Assembly (NCBI GenBank): GCA_963750045.1
Contig: CAVVPD010000008.1
Coordinates: forward strand, 186,001-250,000
DNA length: 64,000 nucleotides
Direction: 5' to 3'
Origin: DASUAS01 sp963750045
GTDB lineage: Bacteria > Actinomycetota > Acidimicrobiia > IMCC26256 > DASPTH01
Position numbers and translations under genes: made by a program. This document shows, in pieces, positions 44,860 through 55,674 of this stretch (position 1 is its first letter; each line of letters starts with the position of its first letter). A model generated the notes under the pieces. The model saw only the letters and a list, made by a program, of their open reading frames with translations, made no database searches and had not been told where the DNA came from.

Positions 44860-46454
44860 CGGGCTTCCCGCCCGGGAAGCCGAGCGGGAGGAGGTGCAGG
44901 CTCCGCTTCCCGCCGGCGGTGTAGCCGACCGTGCCGTCCCAGGCGTGGAACGCCAACTGCCACGACCCGTCGGTGAGCTGGAACGGGGTCTGGCCGCCGG
45001 GACCGAGCATCGCCCCGCGCGACGACAGGACCGGTGTGGAGTAGATGTTGTGGCAGGGCCCGAGCGGGGTGTCGCAGGACGCCGCGCCCACCGAGTAGTC
45101 CGGTGTCGAGAACGTGCCCGCCGAGTAGAGGAGCACGATGCCCGTCGACGGCGTGCTGAACATGCTCGGGCCTTCGATCCGGGGCAGCTCCCACGGATAG
45201 CCGTTGTCGAAGTGCACGAGCAGCTGCTCGCCACCCGTCGAGCGCGAGTCCGTCCGCCGACAGTCGTTGTGCGTGGATGCCCTGGTCGTTGGAGTAGGTC
45301 AGGAAGGCGGCCCCGGTCTCGTCGACGAAGGGGCTCGCGTCGATGGTGCCGCCCTGCGACGCGTTGCAGAGCTTCGGCTCGGTGGCGGTGTCCACGAACG
45401 GACCGCTCGGGGTCGCGGAGGTGGCGATGCCCACGCACTGCTCGCCGCCGTACTGCGAGGAGTCCAGCGACTTGGCGGTGTAGTACATCACGTACCGCTG
45501 GTTCGCGTCGACGTTCAATGGGCGGTGCAGCACCGACGGGGACCAGTTCGCGCCGAAGTCGGCCCAGGGCGCGAGCGTCGGCATGGCGTCGTGGTCGGGG
45601 AGACCGTCGGCTGCGCCCGCGGCGCCGGTCACGTCCGGGCCGGCCCAGTCCCAGGTCACGAGGTCGGTGGAGCGCGCGACCGGCACGTTGGTGAGGCCGA
45701 GGTACCCGGATTCGGTCGAGTAGGCGTAGTAGCACGACGCCGCGCCGCCGCACTGGGCAGGATCGTCGACGGGCAGCACGAACGGGTCGGGGAAGTCCTC
45801 GAGGGCACCCCCGATGTCGAGGCCGGCCGCCGATGCGCCACCGGGCGCCGCCGGGAGCGGCGTCGTGGAGTGCCATTGACCGCAGCCGTGGGAGGTGAAG
45901 CCGAAGTCGCCGGAGCCGATCACCGCCGTCGGTGCTCCGGAGGTGGTGGTCCCACCCCGGACGAAGTCGGGGTTGCGGCCGGACGAGTCCAGGCCGTGGA
46001 ACCCCTTCACCACCGCCCAACTGCAGGGCTGTCCGGGCGCGGGGCTCGCGACGTAGGTGCCCGGTTGGATCTCGTAGCCGACGAGGAAGTCGCCGGGGCC
46101 GAACGGGTTGCCGGGTTGCGCGAGCGGGCGGGCGTAGGGCCCCGGTTGCTGCCAGAAGGGAATGCAGTTGCCGATCGCGATCCCGCGATCGGACGGTTCG
46201 AGCTGCACGTACTGCGGACCCTCGGCCTGCACGTTGGTGCTCGCCTGGGACCCGCTCGCGACGCGGGTCCAGGTGCAGTCGCCACCACCCAGCGACCGCC
46301 AGAGGCCCGGCGGCATCTGGACCGAGGTGAGGGGGTTGCCGACGGGATGGATCCCGGCGCCGAAGCAGCCGGTGAGCGCGAGCGAGCCGACGGCCAGGCC
46401 GACCAGGAGCCCGAGACGGCGGCGCCGGCTCACGGAGACCCGCGACCGGGGCAC
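44849..46454 (-). CDS. GH43-like five-bladed beta-propeller lipoprotein, frameshifted
   Basis: About 535 residues. Signal peptide with lipobox LTGC (Cys30), so it should be anchored outside the membrane. A 170-residue unknown N-terminal part is followed by a propeller of glycoside hydrolase family 43 style: EDFPDPFVLPVDD (catalytic base-type Asp), IDASPFVDETGAAFLTYSND (second Asp), and PRIEGPSMF (acid-type Glu), the usual three acids. The frame shifts near 45230. Start GTG 46454. Family members cut arabinans, xylans or arabinofuranosides. Its place between two arabinosyltransferases suggests trimming of an arabinose-containing glycan. I infer activity only from the acids. Confidence 0.75.
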
Positions 46455-46519
46455 ATCGGCGAGACCTCGTACGCCTGTCCACGCACGCAGCTGTCCATGA
46501 TCCTCGCCGGTTGCTCAAC

Positions 46520-46544
46520 CGAGAACCGACGACGACGGTTCTCG
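46520..46544. promoter_or_regulatory. Inverted repeat upstream of GH43-like gene, possible operator
   Basis: CGAGAACCG (46520-46528) and CGGTTCTCG (46536-46544) are perfect nine-base arms around seven bases, 66 bases before the GTG at 46454. Could be a regulator site or a transcript hairpin. The 174-base gap 46455-46628 holds this and the terminator-like hairpin. Confidence 0.45.
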
Positions 46545-46583
46545 CGACCACGTCCCCCGAATGGCCTCCCTCGGAATGGTTTC

Positions 46584-46602
46584 GGCCACGGTAGCCGTGG
46601 CC
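46584..46602 (-). terminator. Terminator-like hairpin after AftD-like gene 2
   Basis: GGCCACGG (46584-46591) and CCGTGGCC (46595-46602) with a three-base loop, 27 bases past the stop at 46629. No T-run follows, which is common in GC-rich actinobacteria. Confidence 0.55.
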
Positions 46603-46628
46603 TTGACCGATGTGGCCGCGGGCGCCGG

Positions 46629-49600
46629 TCAGGCGTCGTCGGGTCGCCGCTGCCACCACCACCCGGCGACGAGGTCGCCGATGAGGAGGCCGATCGCCAC
46701 CCAGCCGAGCTCGGGCACGCCGAACAGCGCGCCGAGCGCCAGCGCCACCGGTGCACCTCCCGCCAGGAGGAGACGCCCACGCGTGACCCGTGCCGTGAGG
46801 AGGATCGCAGCGCCGACGAGCAGCCCGATCCACCACCGGGACACCAGCGCGGTGACGATCGCCGCGGTGGCCGCGGCTCCGAAGCGCGCGCTGATCGCCG
46901 GGGTCGCGCCGTCGAACGCGAACGGCGAGGCCTCCGTCGGCACGTCGAACAGCTCGGGGCCTCGGCTCGTGACCGGCCGGCGCCGGCGCGCGAACACGAG
47001 CCCGAGGCAGACGAGCACGGCGAAGGCCGAGATGCCGAGACCGATCCACACGGTGCGTTGGGGCGTCCAGCGCAGCACGATGTCGACGGTTCCCGCGCTC
47101 CCGGGACGCACGGTCCAACCGTTGGCGAAGCCGTTGACGAGCTGGGGCGAGCCGAGCGAGCGTCCGTCGATGGTCGCTTCCCATCCGTCGTTGTGGCTCT
47201 GGCCCAGCACGAGCCAGAACGGCGTGCCGTCGGTGTGCACCTTCAGGTGGTAGGAGTCCGGGGTCGAGCTCGTCACCGTCACGCGGGCCCCCGACGTGCT
47301 GGCCGGTGCGCCCGCCGGTGTGACCGCGGCGGGTTGGCCGGCGCGGTCCGACGACAGCACGACGCGGTCGACGGCGAAACCGCTGACGCTGCTGGTGGCC
47401 GTCTGCAGGGTGTGTGAGCCCGCGGTCATGGGGAGCGTGGGCGAGCAGGCCTCGACGTCGAGGCTGCTTGCCGCCGCGTCGGTCGCCCCGCGGATCTCGA
47501 CCGGGACCGGTCGGTCGTCGACGGTGACGAGGTCGCCGCGGCATCCGCTGTCGACGGTGGTCGGGTTCGCCGGGACCGGAACGTCGGCGATGCCCGCTTC
47601 GGCGATCGAGACCGGCAGCAACTCGCGGCCGTAGCCGGGAGCGAACGCCGCGGTCCGGGTCCGGACGGCACCGATCTGGATGCGGAAGTCCTTGGCGGTG
47701 ACCGGGTCGAAGCTCACGTCGACGGTGCGCAGGGTGCCGTCGCGTTTGCCGCTCGTGACGTGGGGGAGGGGCAGTGTGCGCGCCGGCTGGCCGTCGGCGT
47801 ACAGCGTCAACTGGGTAGGCACCGAGTGCTTCTGGTCGGCGACGAGCGTCAGCCGTATCGAGTCGACGGTGCGGGCCGAGGGTGTGGCGACGTCGATCCA
47901 CGAGCCGAGCGAGTTGCCGTTCTCGGGTGTCCATGCGGTCGCCGGATCGTGGTCGAACGCCCGCGACGCGCGCGCCGGCATCGCCGGACGAGGTGCGACG
48001 ACGACGTGTACTGCGTACCGGGTGCGGTCGTGCCGTACGCGGTGTCGAGCACCGGGTCGGCCGCGTTGGGATCGATGCCCGCGGTGCCCGACAGGAGGAA
48101 CGAGCGGGTGTCGGGCAGCTCGAAGCGCCGGTCCAGCGTCGATTCCTCGTCGAGCCGGCGCGGCGGGGTCGTTGCGCAGGCGGGACAGGACGACGTCGAG
48201 CCGGTGCCCGTCGGCGGAGCTGCCGATCGATCGGGCGACGTCGACCGGCAGCCGCACGGTCTCGCTGATGCGGACGTCGCCGAATCCGATCTCGGTGAAC
48301 CCGACGGAATTGAGGCTCTTGGGGCTCGGCCGGTTCACGCCGTCGATCTCGATCTCGACAGCGCGTCGCCGTACGGGGCGAGATCGGGATGGTCTGGCCG
48401 GCCTCGGTGAACGATGTCGGGTCGAGCGCCACGGTCACGGGATCGCCCTGATCGAACGTCAGCTTCACCCGTGCGATCGACCGGTCGGTCGCGGCGACCG
48501 GCAGCTGTGCCAGGGTGACGTGGTCGATCGTCTGCGGGTGGTCGGCGGTGATCACGAGGTGTTGGCCGACGACGTCGCCGCCGACCAGCCAGGCAGTGCG
48601 CGGATCGCCGTCGGCCGCCTTCATCGGCCGGTCACTCGGGGTGAGGTATCCCGAGCCGTCGACCGTGCCGCCGTGCTGCTCGACGACGGAACGCGTGCGG
48701 TCGCCCGAGGTGGGGAAGGGGTCGAGCCGGAACTCGTCACCGGCGGTGTTCTGCCCGGTCCGCTCGGTGTAGCCGGCGTTGTCGCGGACGCCGACGAAGA
48801 ACTGTTGGCTACGCCGGCGGTTCGAGTCGGTGAGGACGAGGTCCGCGCCGCGACGAAGCTGGGTGCGGAGCTGTGCCGGCGTCAAGGCGCCGGACTCGAG
48901 CACGAGAGATCGCCCGTCGAGCACCCCGGCCGTCGCCGCGTCGACGATGCCCTCGCCGTCGCCGTCCAACACGACCGGTTGCTGCGTCGGCGCGGTGTGG
49001 ACGATCGGGATCGCGCCCTTCACCTCGAACAGCGCGACCGGGGGTGGGTTCGCGTCCGACGTCGGGATCGCGAGGTCGAGCGAGTCGATCGCCGGGAGCG
49101 ACGGCGACGCCCGGTTCGGCGTGGCGGGGCCGAACGCGCGCGGTGCATCGAGGCCCTCGGGCACCGGCGCGGTCAGCAGCTGCCAGAGCAGCCGGGGCCG
49201 GGGTGTGTCGAAGCGCTCGTACTCGAGATCGGACCGCAAGGCGATCGTCCCGATGTTCGCGAGCCGCGCGCGTATGCCGCCAGCGCCTCGGGTTCGAAGG
49301 TGCCGTCCTGCAGTCGATGGTCGAGCGCGACCAAGAGGTTCACCGACGGCGGCGAGCCGGCGGGCAGCGTCTCACGCGCCACGTAGGGCCGGTCGGTCAG
49401 GCCGGGTGTGATCGGTTCGATCGTGTCGCCCCACCGGTACGCCGCGAAGTCGCTTCCGGGGATCTCGAGCACACGGGTCGAGGTGCCTTGCTGCTCCATC
49501 GCGGCGATCGCCTCGCGCCAGTAGGCGGGCACGTCCTCGCCCCGGTCGAGATGGCGCGACAGGTAGCCGTTCGCCGCCACGGGGAGGAGCGCGGCGCAGG

Positions 49601-50834
49601 CGAGCAGGCCCACGAGCACCGCGGGCCAGAGCGAGCCGAGCCGGGGCGCCAGTGCCGACACCCCCGCGGCCGCGAGCCCGGCCAGGCCCAGGACCAGCAG
49701 CGGAACGGCGCGGGGGGTGTTGCGCAAGGCGAGGCCCGCGGCGGTGTCGCCGGCGAACCACTTGAACAGCGCGCCGTACGGGCTCGGATCGTCGTAGGGC
49801 CACGCCCCGACCGACACGACGGTCCCGACGACGACCAACAGGACGAAATAGGTGCGGTGGCGCCATCGGACGATCGCCGCCGCGGCGAGCGCGACGACCG
49901 GTACCGCGAAGCTCGCGAACAGGACGCCGACGTTGTTGACGTACGACGAGGCCTGGTCGACCGAGAACCCGAGCCGGTCACGGCCGTAGAAGAACCAGTT
50001 GCCGATGCCTCGGAGGATGTCGATGGGGGTCGAGTCGGCGGCCACGGTGCGCACCGACTCGGTCAGTTGGAGGACCGGGAGCCCGTAGGCACCCTGGAGG
50101 CGCAGCCCGACGATCCACCACAGCGACACACCGAGGCTCAGCACTGCGATGCGCAGCGCCGCTCGCACGACGGCGCCGAGCGCGGCGCGTCCCCGGCACG
50201 CGTCGAGCACGAGCCAGAGCGCCGGACCGATGCAGACGAAGAGCAAGGAGCTCGCGTTGACGCTGCCGATGGTCAGCATGACCAGGGCGAACAGCGCCGG
50301 GTCGCGCCACCCGCCGCGGCGCACGGCCCGCATCGCCAGCCCCACCAGCCAGGGGAGGCCGGCCCACGCCAGCAGCAGCACCGAGATCCGTGCCGTGAAC
50401 GCGAGCTGGTAGGGCGTGAGCATGTAGACGAGCGCGCCGGCGATCGCGCCCGAGCGTCGCACCCCCAACATGCGGAACAGCCAGCGTGCGCCGAGCGCGG
50501 CGCCGAGCGAGATCGAACCCAGCCAGATGCGCTGGGCGACCCAGTCGGGCGTGCCGACGCGGTCCATGAGCCAGTAGTACGGGCCCATCGGGAACAGGTA
50601 GCCGATGATCTGGTGCGAAACCGTCCCGAACCCGATGTGCTGATCCCAGAGGTATGCGGCGCGCGACAGCAGACGGCCCGGATCGAGGTACAGGTACTGC
50701 TTCGTGTCGGCCGTGACGCGACCGGGCGACGACAAGAGGAACGGCACGTAGGCGAGCAGCGCGAACCCGACGAGCTCGAGCCTCCGGCGACGCTCCCCGA
50801 CGGTGCGCATCGTCGGAGCGTCCGCCACCTTCAT
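46629..50834 (-). CDS. aftD: Alpha-(1->3)-arabinofuranosyltransferase AftD-like (DUF3367), copy 2, multiply frameshifted
   Basis: About 1,400 residues, paralogue of copy 1 with the same order: RVTADTKQYLYLDPGRLLSR, WDQHIGFGTVSHQIIGYLFP, MGPYYWLMDRVGTPDW, VLEIPGSDFAAYRWGD, EPITPGLTDRPYVARE, two discoidin-like domains (AADGDPRTAWLVGGD, AFDHDPATAWTPENG), FWLVLGQSHNDGWEA, and terminal spans. Breaks are near 49260, 48360, 48165 and 47985; the middle pieces (DTAYGTTAPGTQYTSSSHL) are recognisable in other frames. ATG 50834 lies nine bases after TAGCAT. Probably adds arabinofuranose to a different position or acceptor from copy 1. Confidence 0.85.
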
Positions 50835-50843
50835 GGGTGAGGC

Positions 50844-50849
50844 ATGCTA
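50844..50849 (-). promoter_or_regulatory. Putative -10 box (TAGCAT) for AftD-like gene 2
   Basis: Minus strand, nine bases before ATG 50834; the leaderless layout again. Confidence 0.5.
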
Positions 50850-50905
50850 CGTCGCGACCGCTCCGTGGCCGCCGCGGCTGATCCGGGTCGCGCGGGGTCC
50901 GCCGG

Positions 50906-50911
50906 TACACT
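50906..50911 (+). promoter_or_regulatory. Putative -10 box (TACACT) for membrane glycosyltransferase
   Basis: Seven bases before GTG 50919. It supports that start rather than the ATG at 50844, which would sit inside the divergent promoter. Confidence 0.45.
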
Positions 50912-50918
50912 CGAAGCG

Positions 50919-52931
50919 GTGGGGCGAACGGCGACCGGCCTGGGCGTGGATCCGGTCGGGTCCGTCGCAGATCCGGCTCCGAGGCCGACACGAGGCTCGC
51001 GGGTCACGGCTTGGCTCTCGCGCTCGTGGCTGCTCCTGACGCTGCTCGTGGGCGCCGCAGCGGTGTCGGTGGTGGTGCGCCACGTCGTGTATCCCGCATT
51101 GTCGTGGAACCGCGACGAGACGACGTACCTGTGGCAGGTGCGAGCGCTGCGCGCCGGCGATCTGCTGACCACCACCGGCGGTCTGCCCCAGTTCTTCCAA
51201 CCCTGGCTGACCGGCGTCACCCATGGTCAGTTCTTCTCCCAGTACACCCTGGGGTGGCCCGGCGCCATGTTCGTCGCCGATCTTCTGTTCGGGTCGCCGG
51301 CGGCGTCGATCGTGTGGGGCACGGTGCTCGCGATCCTCGGCACGTACCTCTTCACCCGCGAGATCACCCGCGACCGTCGGCTCGCGCTGGTGACGGCGGC
51401 GCTGATGCTCGCGTGCCCGATCGTCATCACCCAGGCGGGTGTCTACCTCGGCTACCTCTTCTCCCTCGGGATCGGTCTCCTGTTCGGGACCGCGCTCCTC
51501 GCCGGGCTCCGTCGTCGCTCGAGCCGGCTCGTCGTGCTCGCGGGGTTGCTGCTCGGGATCCTGTTCGTCACCCGCCCCTTCGACGCGGTCCTCTGGGCGG
51601 CAGCGCTGGGTGGCTACGCGGTCGCCACGACGTGGCGCGAGTGGTCCCGCCAGCTCAGGGCGGTCGGCCTCGTGTTCGTCGGATTCCTGCCGTTCCTGGT
51701 GCTGACCCTCGTGCAGAACCGGATCGTCACCGGCTCGATCACCCAGTTCCCGTTCACCGCCAAGGAGCCGCTCGACAAGTTCGGGTTCGGCTACCGCAGG
51801 CTCATGCCCGGCATCATCGGCATGCGCTACACCTTCACCGAGGCGGTGAAGGGCACCGGCGTCAGCGGGTTCTACGTGCCCCAGTTCCTGGTGGGCAGCT
51901 ACCTGGGGCTGCTCGCCGCGGTCGGCGGGCTGTGGTTGCGCCGGCGCGACCGCTCCACCTGGCTCCTGCTCGGGATCATGGTCGTGTTCCCCGCGGGCTA
52001 CTTCGTGTTCTGGGGCAACCGGCTCGCCAGCGGGTTCGCGTACCTCTCGGGGCCCATCTACTTCCTGCCCCTGTTCGTGCCCCTGTGCATCTTCATCGCC
52101 ACGGCACTGCTGGCGTTCTGGGCGCGTCGACGAGCACTGCTGATCGGGCTGTTGTGCGTGATGGCCGTCGCCACCGCGCCGTTCCTCTACGACAAGTCGG
52201 CGATGAACCACCGTCTCAGTGAGGCGCAGGCGCCGTGGCGCCACTCCACCGACGCGCTCCCGGGGAAGCCGCTCGTCATCATCCGCGACTCCGGTCCCTA
52301 TCTCCTGCACCTCAACCCGTTCTCCCAGAACTCGCCCGACCTCGACGGCCGCGTCCTGTACGCAGTCGACCGAGGTGCCGGCTCCTTCGACCTGCTCGAC
52401 CGCTACCCCGACCGCACCCCGTACATCCAGCGGACCGACAAGCCCGCGCTCGACGACACCGTCCATCACCCGGATGCCTCGCCGCCGATGATCACCGTGC
52501 TGCCGGTCGAGGTGATCAGCGGACCGTTGGTCACGCTCCGGGTTCAGGTGCGCAATCCCACGAACGCAGCAACGGTCGTCGCCGTCCTCAAGGCGGGGGA
52601 CCGCGTCGAGCAACGATCGCTGCAACCGTCGGCCGATGGCGTCTACGAGACGACCTGGACCCTGGTGCCCGAGGGGACGCGGCCGGCATCGGGCGACGTC
52701 GTACCGGTCTCCGGTCGTGGCCTGCTCACGGTGAGCGCTGGTGTCGGGCCGACTGTGGCCGAGGCGCTCACGGGGTCACAGGTGCGCGAGCAGTATGCCT
52801 TCCGGGTGCACGGTGGCGACGTGCAGCTCCTGGACCCACCGCTCCAGACCGTCGTACGTCCGGGCAACGGACGTATCGTCCTGCGCGATGTCCTCAGCCT
52901 CTCGACGCTCCACGTCGACGTCACCTCCTGA
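50919..52931 (+). CDS. Large GT39-like membrane protein with C-terminal beta domain
   Basis: 670 residues from GTG 50919 (695 if ATG 50844 is used). Spans begin at about residue 35; the first outer loop has ALSWNRDETTYLWQVRALRA, the acidic Asp-Glu pair of the GT39/PMT fold, followed by TGGLPQFFQPWLTGVTHGQF. Ten to twelve spans, then from about 470 a soluble part with an IIRDSGPYLLHLNPFSQNS region and an immunoglobulin-like strand pattern (PLVTLRVQVRNPTNAATVVA). Likely a lipid-linked sugar transferase of the glycan region. Followed after 13 bases by the PIG-V-like gene. Confidence 0.75.
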   Translation: MGRTATGLGVDPVGSVADPAPRPTRGSRVTAWLSRSWLLLTLLVGAAAVSVVVRHVVYPALSWNRDETTYLWQVRALRAGDLLTTTGGLPQFFQPWLTGVTHGQFFSQYTLGWPGAMFVADLLFGSPAASIVWGTVLAILGTYLFTREITRDRRLALVTAALMLACPIVITQAGVYLGYLFSLGIGLLFGTALLAGLRRRSSRLVVLAGLLLGILFVTRPFDAVLWAAALGGYAVATTWREWSRQLRAVGLVFVGFLPFLVLTLVQNRIVTGSITQFPFTAKEPLDKFGFGYRRLMPGIIGMRYTFTEAVKGTGVSGFYVPQFLVGSYLGLLAAVGGLWLRRRDRSTWLLLGIMVVFPAGYFVFWGNRLASGFAYLSGPIYFLPLFVPLCIFIATALLAFWARRRALLIGLLCVMAVATAPFLYDKSAMNHRLSEAQAPWRHSTDALPGKPLVIIRDSGPYLLHLNPFSQNSPDLDGRVLYAVDRGAGSFDLLDRYPDRTPYIQRTDKPALDDTVHHPDASPPMITVLPVEVISGPLVTLRVQVRNPTNAATVVAVLKAGDRVEQRSLQPSADGVYETTWTLVPEGTRPASGDVVPVSGRGLLTVSAGVGPTVAEALTGSQVREQYAFRVHGGDVQLLDPPLQTVVRPGNGRIVLRDVLSLSTLHVDVTS

Positions 52932-52944
52932 TTCGTCGGGGACC

Positions 52945-54054
52945 ATGAGTTCGTTCCTCCGGCGCGATCTCCGGGTCGCGGCGGTGCCGTGGGTGGTGGC
53001 GCGGGTTCTCGTGCTCGGCGCGCTCGCGCTGTCGCGCGACCTCTTCACCAAGATCGGCGCGCCGCCCCGCCCGGTCGCGCTCGGCCAGGGCCTCTTCGCG
53101 TGGGACGCGGCCTTCTATCGCGACATCGCCGAGCACGGCTACCGCGCGGTCGGCGAGGTGTCGCTGCGCTTCTTCCCTCTCGTGCCGCTCCTCGCGCGCG
53201 GGCTGGGTTGGGTGTTCCTCGGTCACACGGCCTTCGCGCTGATCGTGCTGGCCAACGGGTCCGCGCTCGCGTTCGGGGCGTTGCTGCACCGCCTCGCGTT
53301 GCGCGAGACGGGCGACGTGGGCATCGCTCGTCGTGCCGCCTGGTTCGCCGCGCTGTTCCCCGCGGCCACGGTCCTCGTGCTCGGCTACGCGGAGGCCACC
53401 GCGATGATGCTGGGCGCGGTGGTGTTCCTCGGACTCCGCTCGCGCCGGTTCGCGTGGGCCGCGGGCGCAGGGTTCCTCGCCGGGCTCTGCCGGCCCGTGG
53501 GCGTGTTGCTCGTGATCCCCGCCGCGGTGGAAGCGGCTCGGGACTGGGGGACCACCTCGGCGAAGGAGCGGGTGGCGCGGGTGAGCGCGGTGGTGGCCCC
53601 GGTCGCGGGCGCCCTCGTGTACCTCGCGTGGGTCGGCGCCGAGTTCGGCGACTTCTGGAAGCCGATCTCGCTGCAGAGCAAGGCGACGCTGCGGGGCGGC
53701 TTCCAGGACCCGGTGACCCGGACGATCGACGCCGTCGGGGACCTCGTCGGCGGCGACCGGTTCGGCTCCGGCCTCCACGTCCTGTGGGCGCTGCTGTTCG
53801 CGGCCCTGCTCGTGGTGCTGATCCGGCGTACGCCGGCGTCCTACTCGCTGTATGCCGCGGCCACCCTGGTGCTCGGCCTCTCCGCCCACAACCTCGACTC
53901 CTTCGAGCGCTACTGCATGAGCACGTTCCCGTTCCTGCTCGCGCTGGCGATGGTGACCGACCGCGACGAGGTGGAGCGGGGCGCGCTGGTCCTCGCCGGT
54001 GCGGGTCTCGTCGGGTATGCCGTGCTGGCGTTCCTCGGGATCTCGGGCCCCTGA
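52945..54054 (+). CDS. PIG-V-like (GPI-mannosyltransferase-type) membrane glycosyltransferase
   Basis: 369 residues. N-terminal span, then FAWDAAFYRDIAEHGYRAVG (about 52-71), matching the W/D-X4-Y-X2-IA-X-HGY loop of PIG-V/GT76-like bacterial enzymes, and LRFFPLVPLLARGLGW. Further FPAATVLVLGYAEATAMMLG is the conserved luminal Y-(S/T/A)E-(A/S) block. Eight or nine spans. It probably adds mannose from polyprenyl-phosphate mannose. ATG 52945 has GGGG upstream. Confidence 0.82.
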   Translation: MSSFLRRDLRVAAVPWVVARVLVLGALALSRDLFTKIGAPPRPVALGQGLFAWDAAFYRDIAEHGYRAVGEVSLRFFPLVPLLARGLGWVFLGHTAFALIVLANGSALAFGALLHRLALRETGDVGIARRAAWFAALFPAATVLVLGYAEATAMMLGAVVFLGLRSRRFAWAAGAGFLAGLCRPVGVLLVIPAAVEAARDWGTTSAKERVARVSAVVAPVAGALVYLAWVGAEFGDFWKPISLQSKATLRGGFQDPVTRTIDAVGDLVGGDRFGSGLHVLWALLFAALLVVLIRRTPASYSLYAAATLVLGLSAHNLDSFERYCMSTFPFLLALAMVTDRDEVERGALVLAGAGLVGYAVLAFLGISGP

Positions 54055-54088
54055 CCAGGGCGGCTCCGGGCTCAGGATGCGAGGTGTC

Positions 54089-54108
54089 GCCCCGTAGACT
54101 GCCGGGGC
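54089..54108 (+). terminator. Possible weak hairpin after PIG-V-like gene
   Basis: GCCCCG and CGGGGC arms around eight bases. The loop holds TAGACT (54095-54100), which could instead be a -10 box for the FAD enzyme gene. The 121-base gap 54055-54175 shows nothing else. Confidence 0.3.
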
Positions 54109-54175
54109 GCGAAGCTGGGTGTCCGATCCGTCGCGAACCGTTCTGCAACCCATGTCCCGTCCGGAGTGTCTGCCT

Positions 54176-55673
54176 GTGAGCGAATCCACGCCGAATCCCG
54201 ACTCGGCCAACGACCACGACGTCGTCATCATCGGGGCGGGGCCGGCCGGCCTCACCGCGGCGTACATGCTCACGAAACGCGGCGTCGCCCCCACCGTGCT
54301 CGAGGCCGATACGGTCGTGGGTGGCATCAGCCGCACCGCGGTGCGCGACGGCTGGCGGTTCGACATCGGTGGTCACCGGTTCTTCACCAAGGTGAAGCCG
54401 GTCAACGACCTCTGGTTCGAGATCCTCGGCGCCGACGAGTTCCTGCGCCGTCCGCGCATGAGCCGGATCTACTACCGCGGCAAGCTCTACGACTACCCGA
54501 TCAAGCCCGCGAACGCGCTGAAGAACCTGGGCCCGGTCGAAGCCGTCCGCTGCGGGTTCTCCTACCTGTACCGCGCGCATCCGTCCGCCGAAGGACCAGT
54601 CGACGCTCGAGGGCTACATCGTCGCCAACTACGGGCGCCGTCTCTACAACCACTTCTTCAAGACCTACAACGAGAAGGTCTGGGGCGTGCCCGCGTCGGA
54701 GATCGCCTCGGACTGGGGCGCGCAGCGCATCAAGGGCATGTCGCTGTTCGCGGCGGTTTGGGAGCCGATCCGGGCCAAGCTCGCGGGCAGTCGGGACAAG
54801 TCGAAGCAGGTCACCAGCCTGATCGAGGAGTTCAACTACCCGAAGTACGGCCCCGGCCAGATGTGGGAGAAGTGCACCGAGCTGGTGAGCGAGAAGGGCA
54901 CCAAGGTGGTGTTCGACTCCAAGGTCATCAAGATCGAGCACGCCGACGGGCGCGCCTACTCGGTCACCACCGACAGCGACGGCGTGAGCAACCGCTACGA
55001 GTGCACCGACATCATCTCGTCGATGCCGATCGGCGCGCTGCTCGAGGCCATGGACCCGCCGGTCCCGGCTGACGTCACCGCCGCCGCCGACAGCCTCCGC
55101 TATCGCGACTTCATGACCGTCGCCCTCGTGGTGCCCGAGGAGTATGGCTTTCCGGACACCTGGATCTACATCCACGACCCCGACGTCGAGGTCGGCCGCA
55201 TCCAGAACTTCAGCTCCTGGTCGCCGTACCTGGTGAAGGACGGCCGCACGTGTCTCGGGCTCGAGTTCTTCGTGCAGGAGGGCGACGAGATGTGGACGAA
55301 GTCCGACGTCGATCTCGTCGAGCAGGGCAAGCGCGAGCTCGCGCACCTCGACCTCGTCGACGCGGGCAAGGTCGAGGACGGCTACGTCGTGCGGATGCCC
55401 AAGGCGTACCCGTTCTACGACTGGGAGTACAAGGCGAACGTCGACGTGCTGCGGAGGTGGCTCGAGCAGCACACTCCGAACGTCTATCCCGTCGGGCGCA
55501 ACGGCATGCACCGCTATAACAACCAGGACCACTCCATGTACACCGCGATGCTCTCGGTCGAGAACATCTTCGGCGCCGAGCACGACGTGTGGTCGGTGAA
55601 CGTCGAAGAGGAGTACCACGAGGAAGTCGCCACCGGCGCCGGATCCACCGAAGGCACAGGCTCGCGGAGCTGA
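54176..55673 (+). CDS. FAD-dependent NAD(P)-binding oxidoreductase, UDP-galactopyranose mutase/HemY-like, frameshifted
   Basis: About 499 residues. Rossmann motif VVIIGAGPAGLTAAY near 14-28, VVGGISRT and FDIGGHRFFTK (the GGH-R-F block of mutase/phytoene-desaturase-like flavoproteins), then YYRGKLYDYPIKP. The frame changes near 54590 (frame 2 to frame 3); the sequence resumes LEGYIVANYGRRLYNHFFKT and KVWGVPASEIASDWGAQR. GTG 54176 has GGAG nine bases upstream; ATG 54152 is an alternative. In glycan clusters such enzymes often make galactofuranose donors or modify lipid-linked sugars; which applies is unclear. Confidence 0.75.
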
Positions 55674-55674
55674 C

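Noticed and set aside
40327..50834. Both AftD-like genes as decaying pseudogenes
   Set aside because: All segments keep family motifs and strong codon bias, with no internal deletions; shifts are single-base and also occur in essential-looking genes nearby.
50844..50918. ATG 50844 as start of the large membrane glycosyltransferase
   Set aside because: It lies on the -10 box of the divergent gene and adds a low-complexity tail; GTG 50919 has its own TANNNT box.
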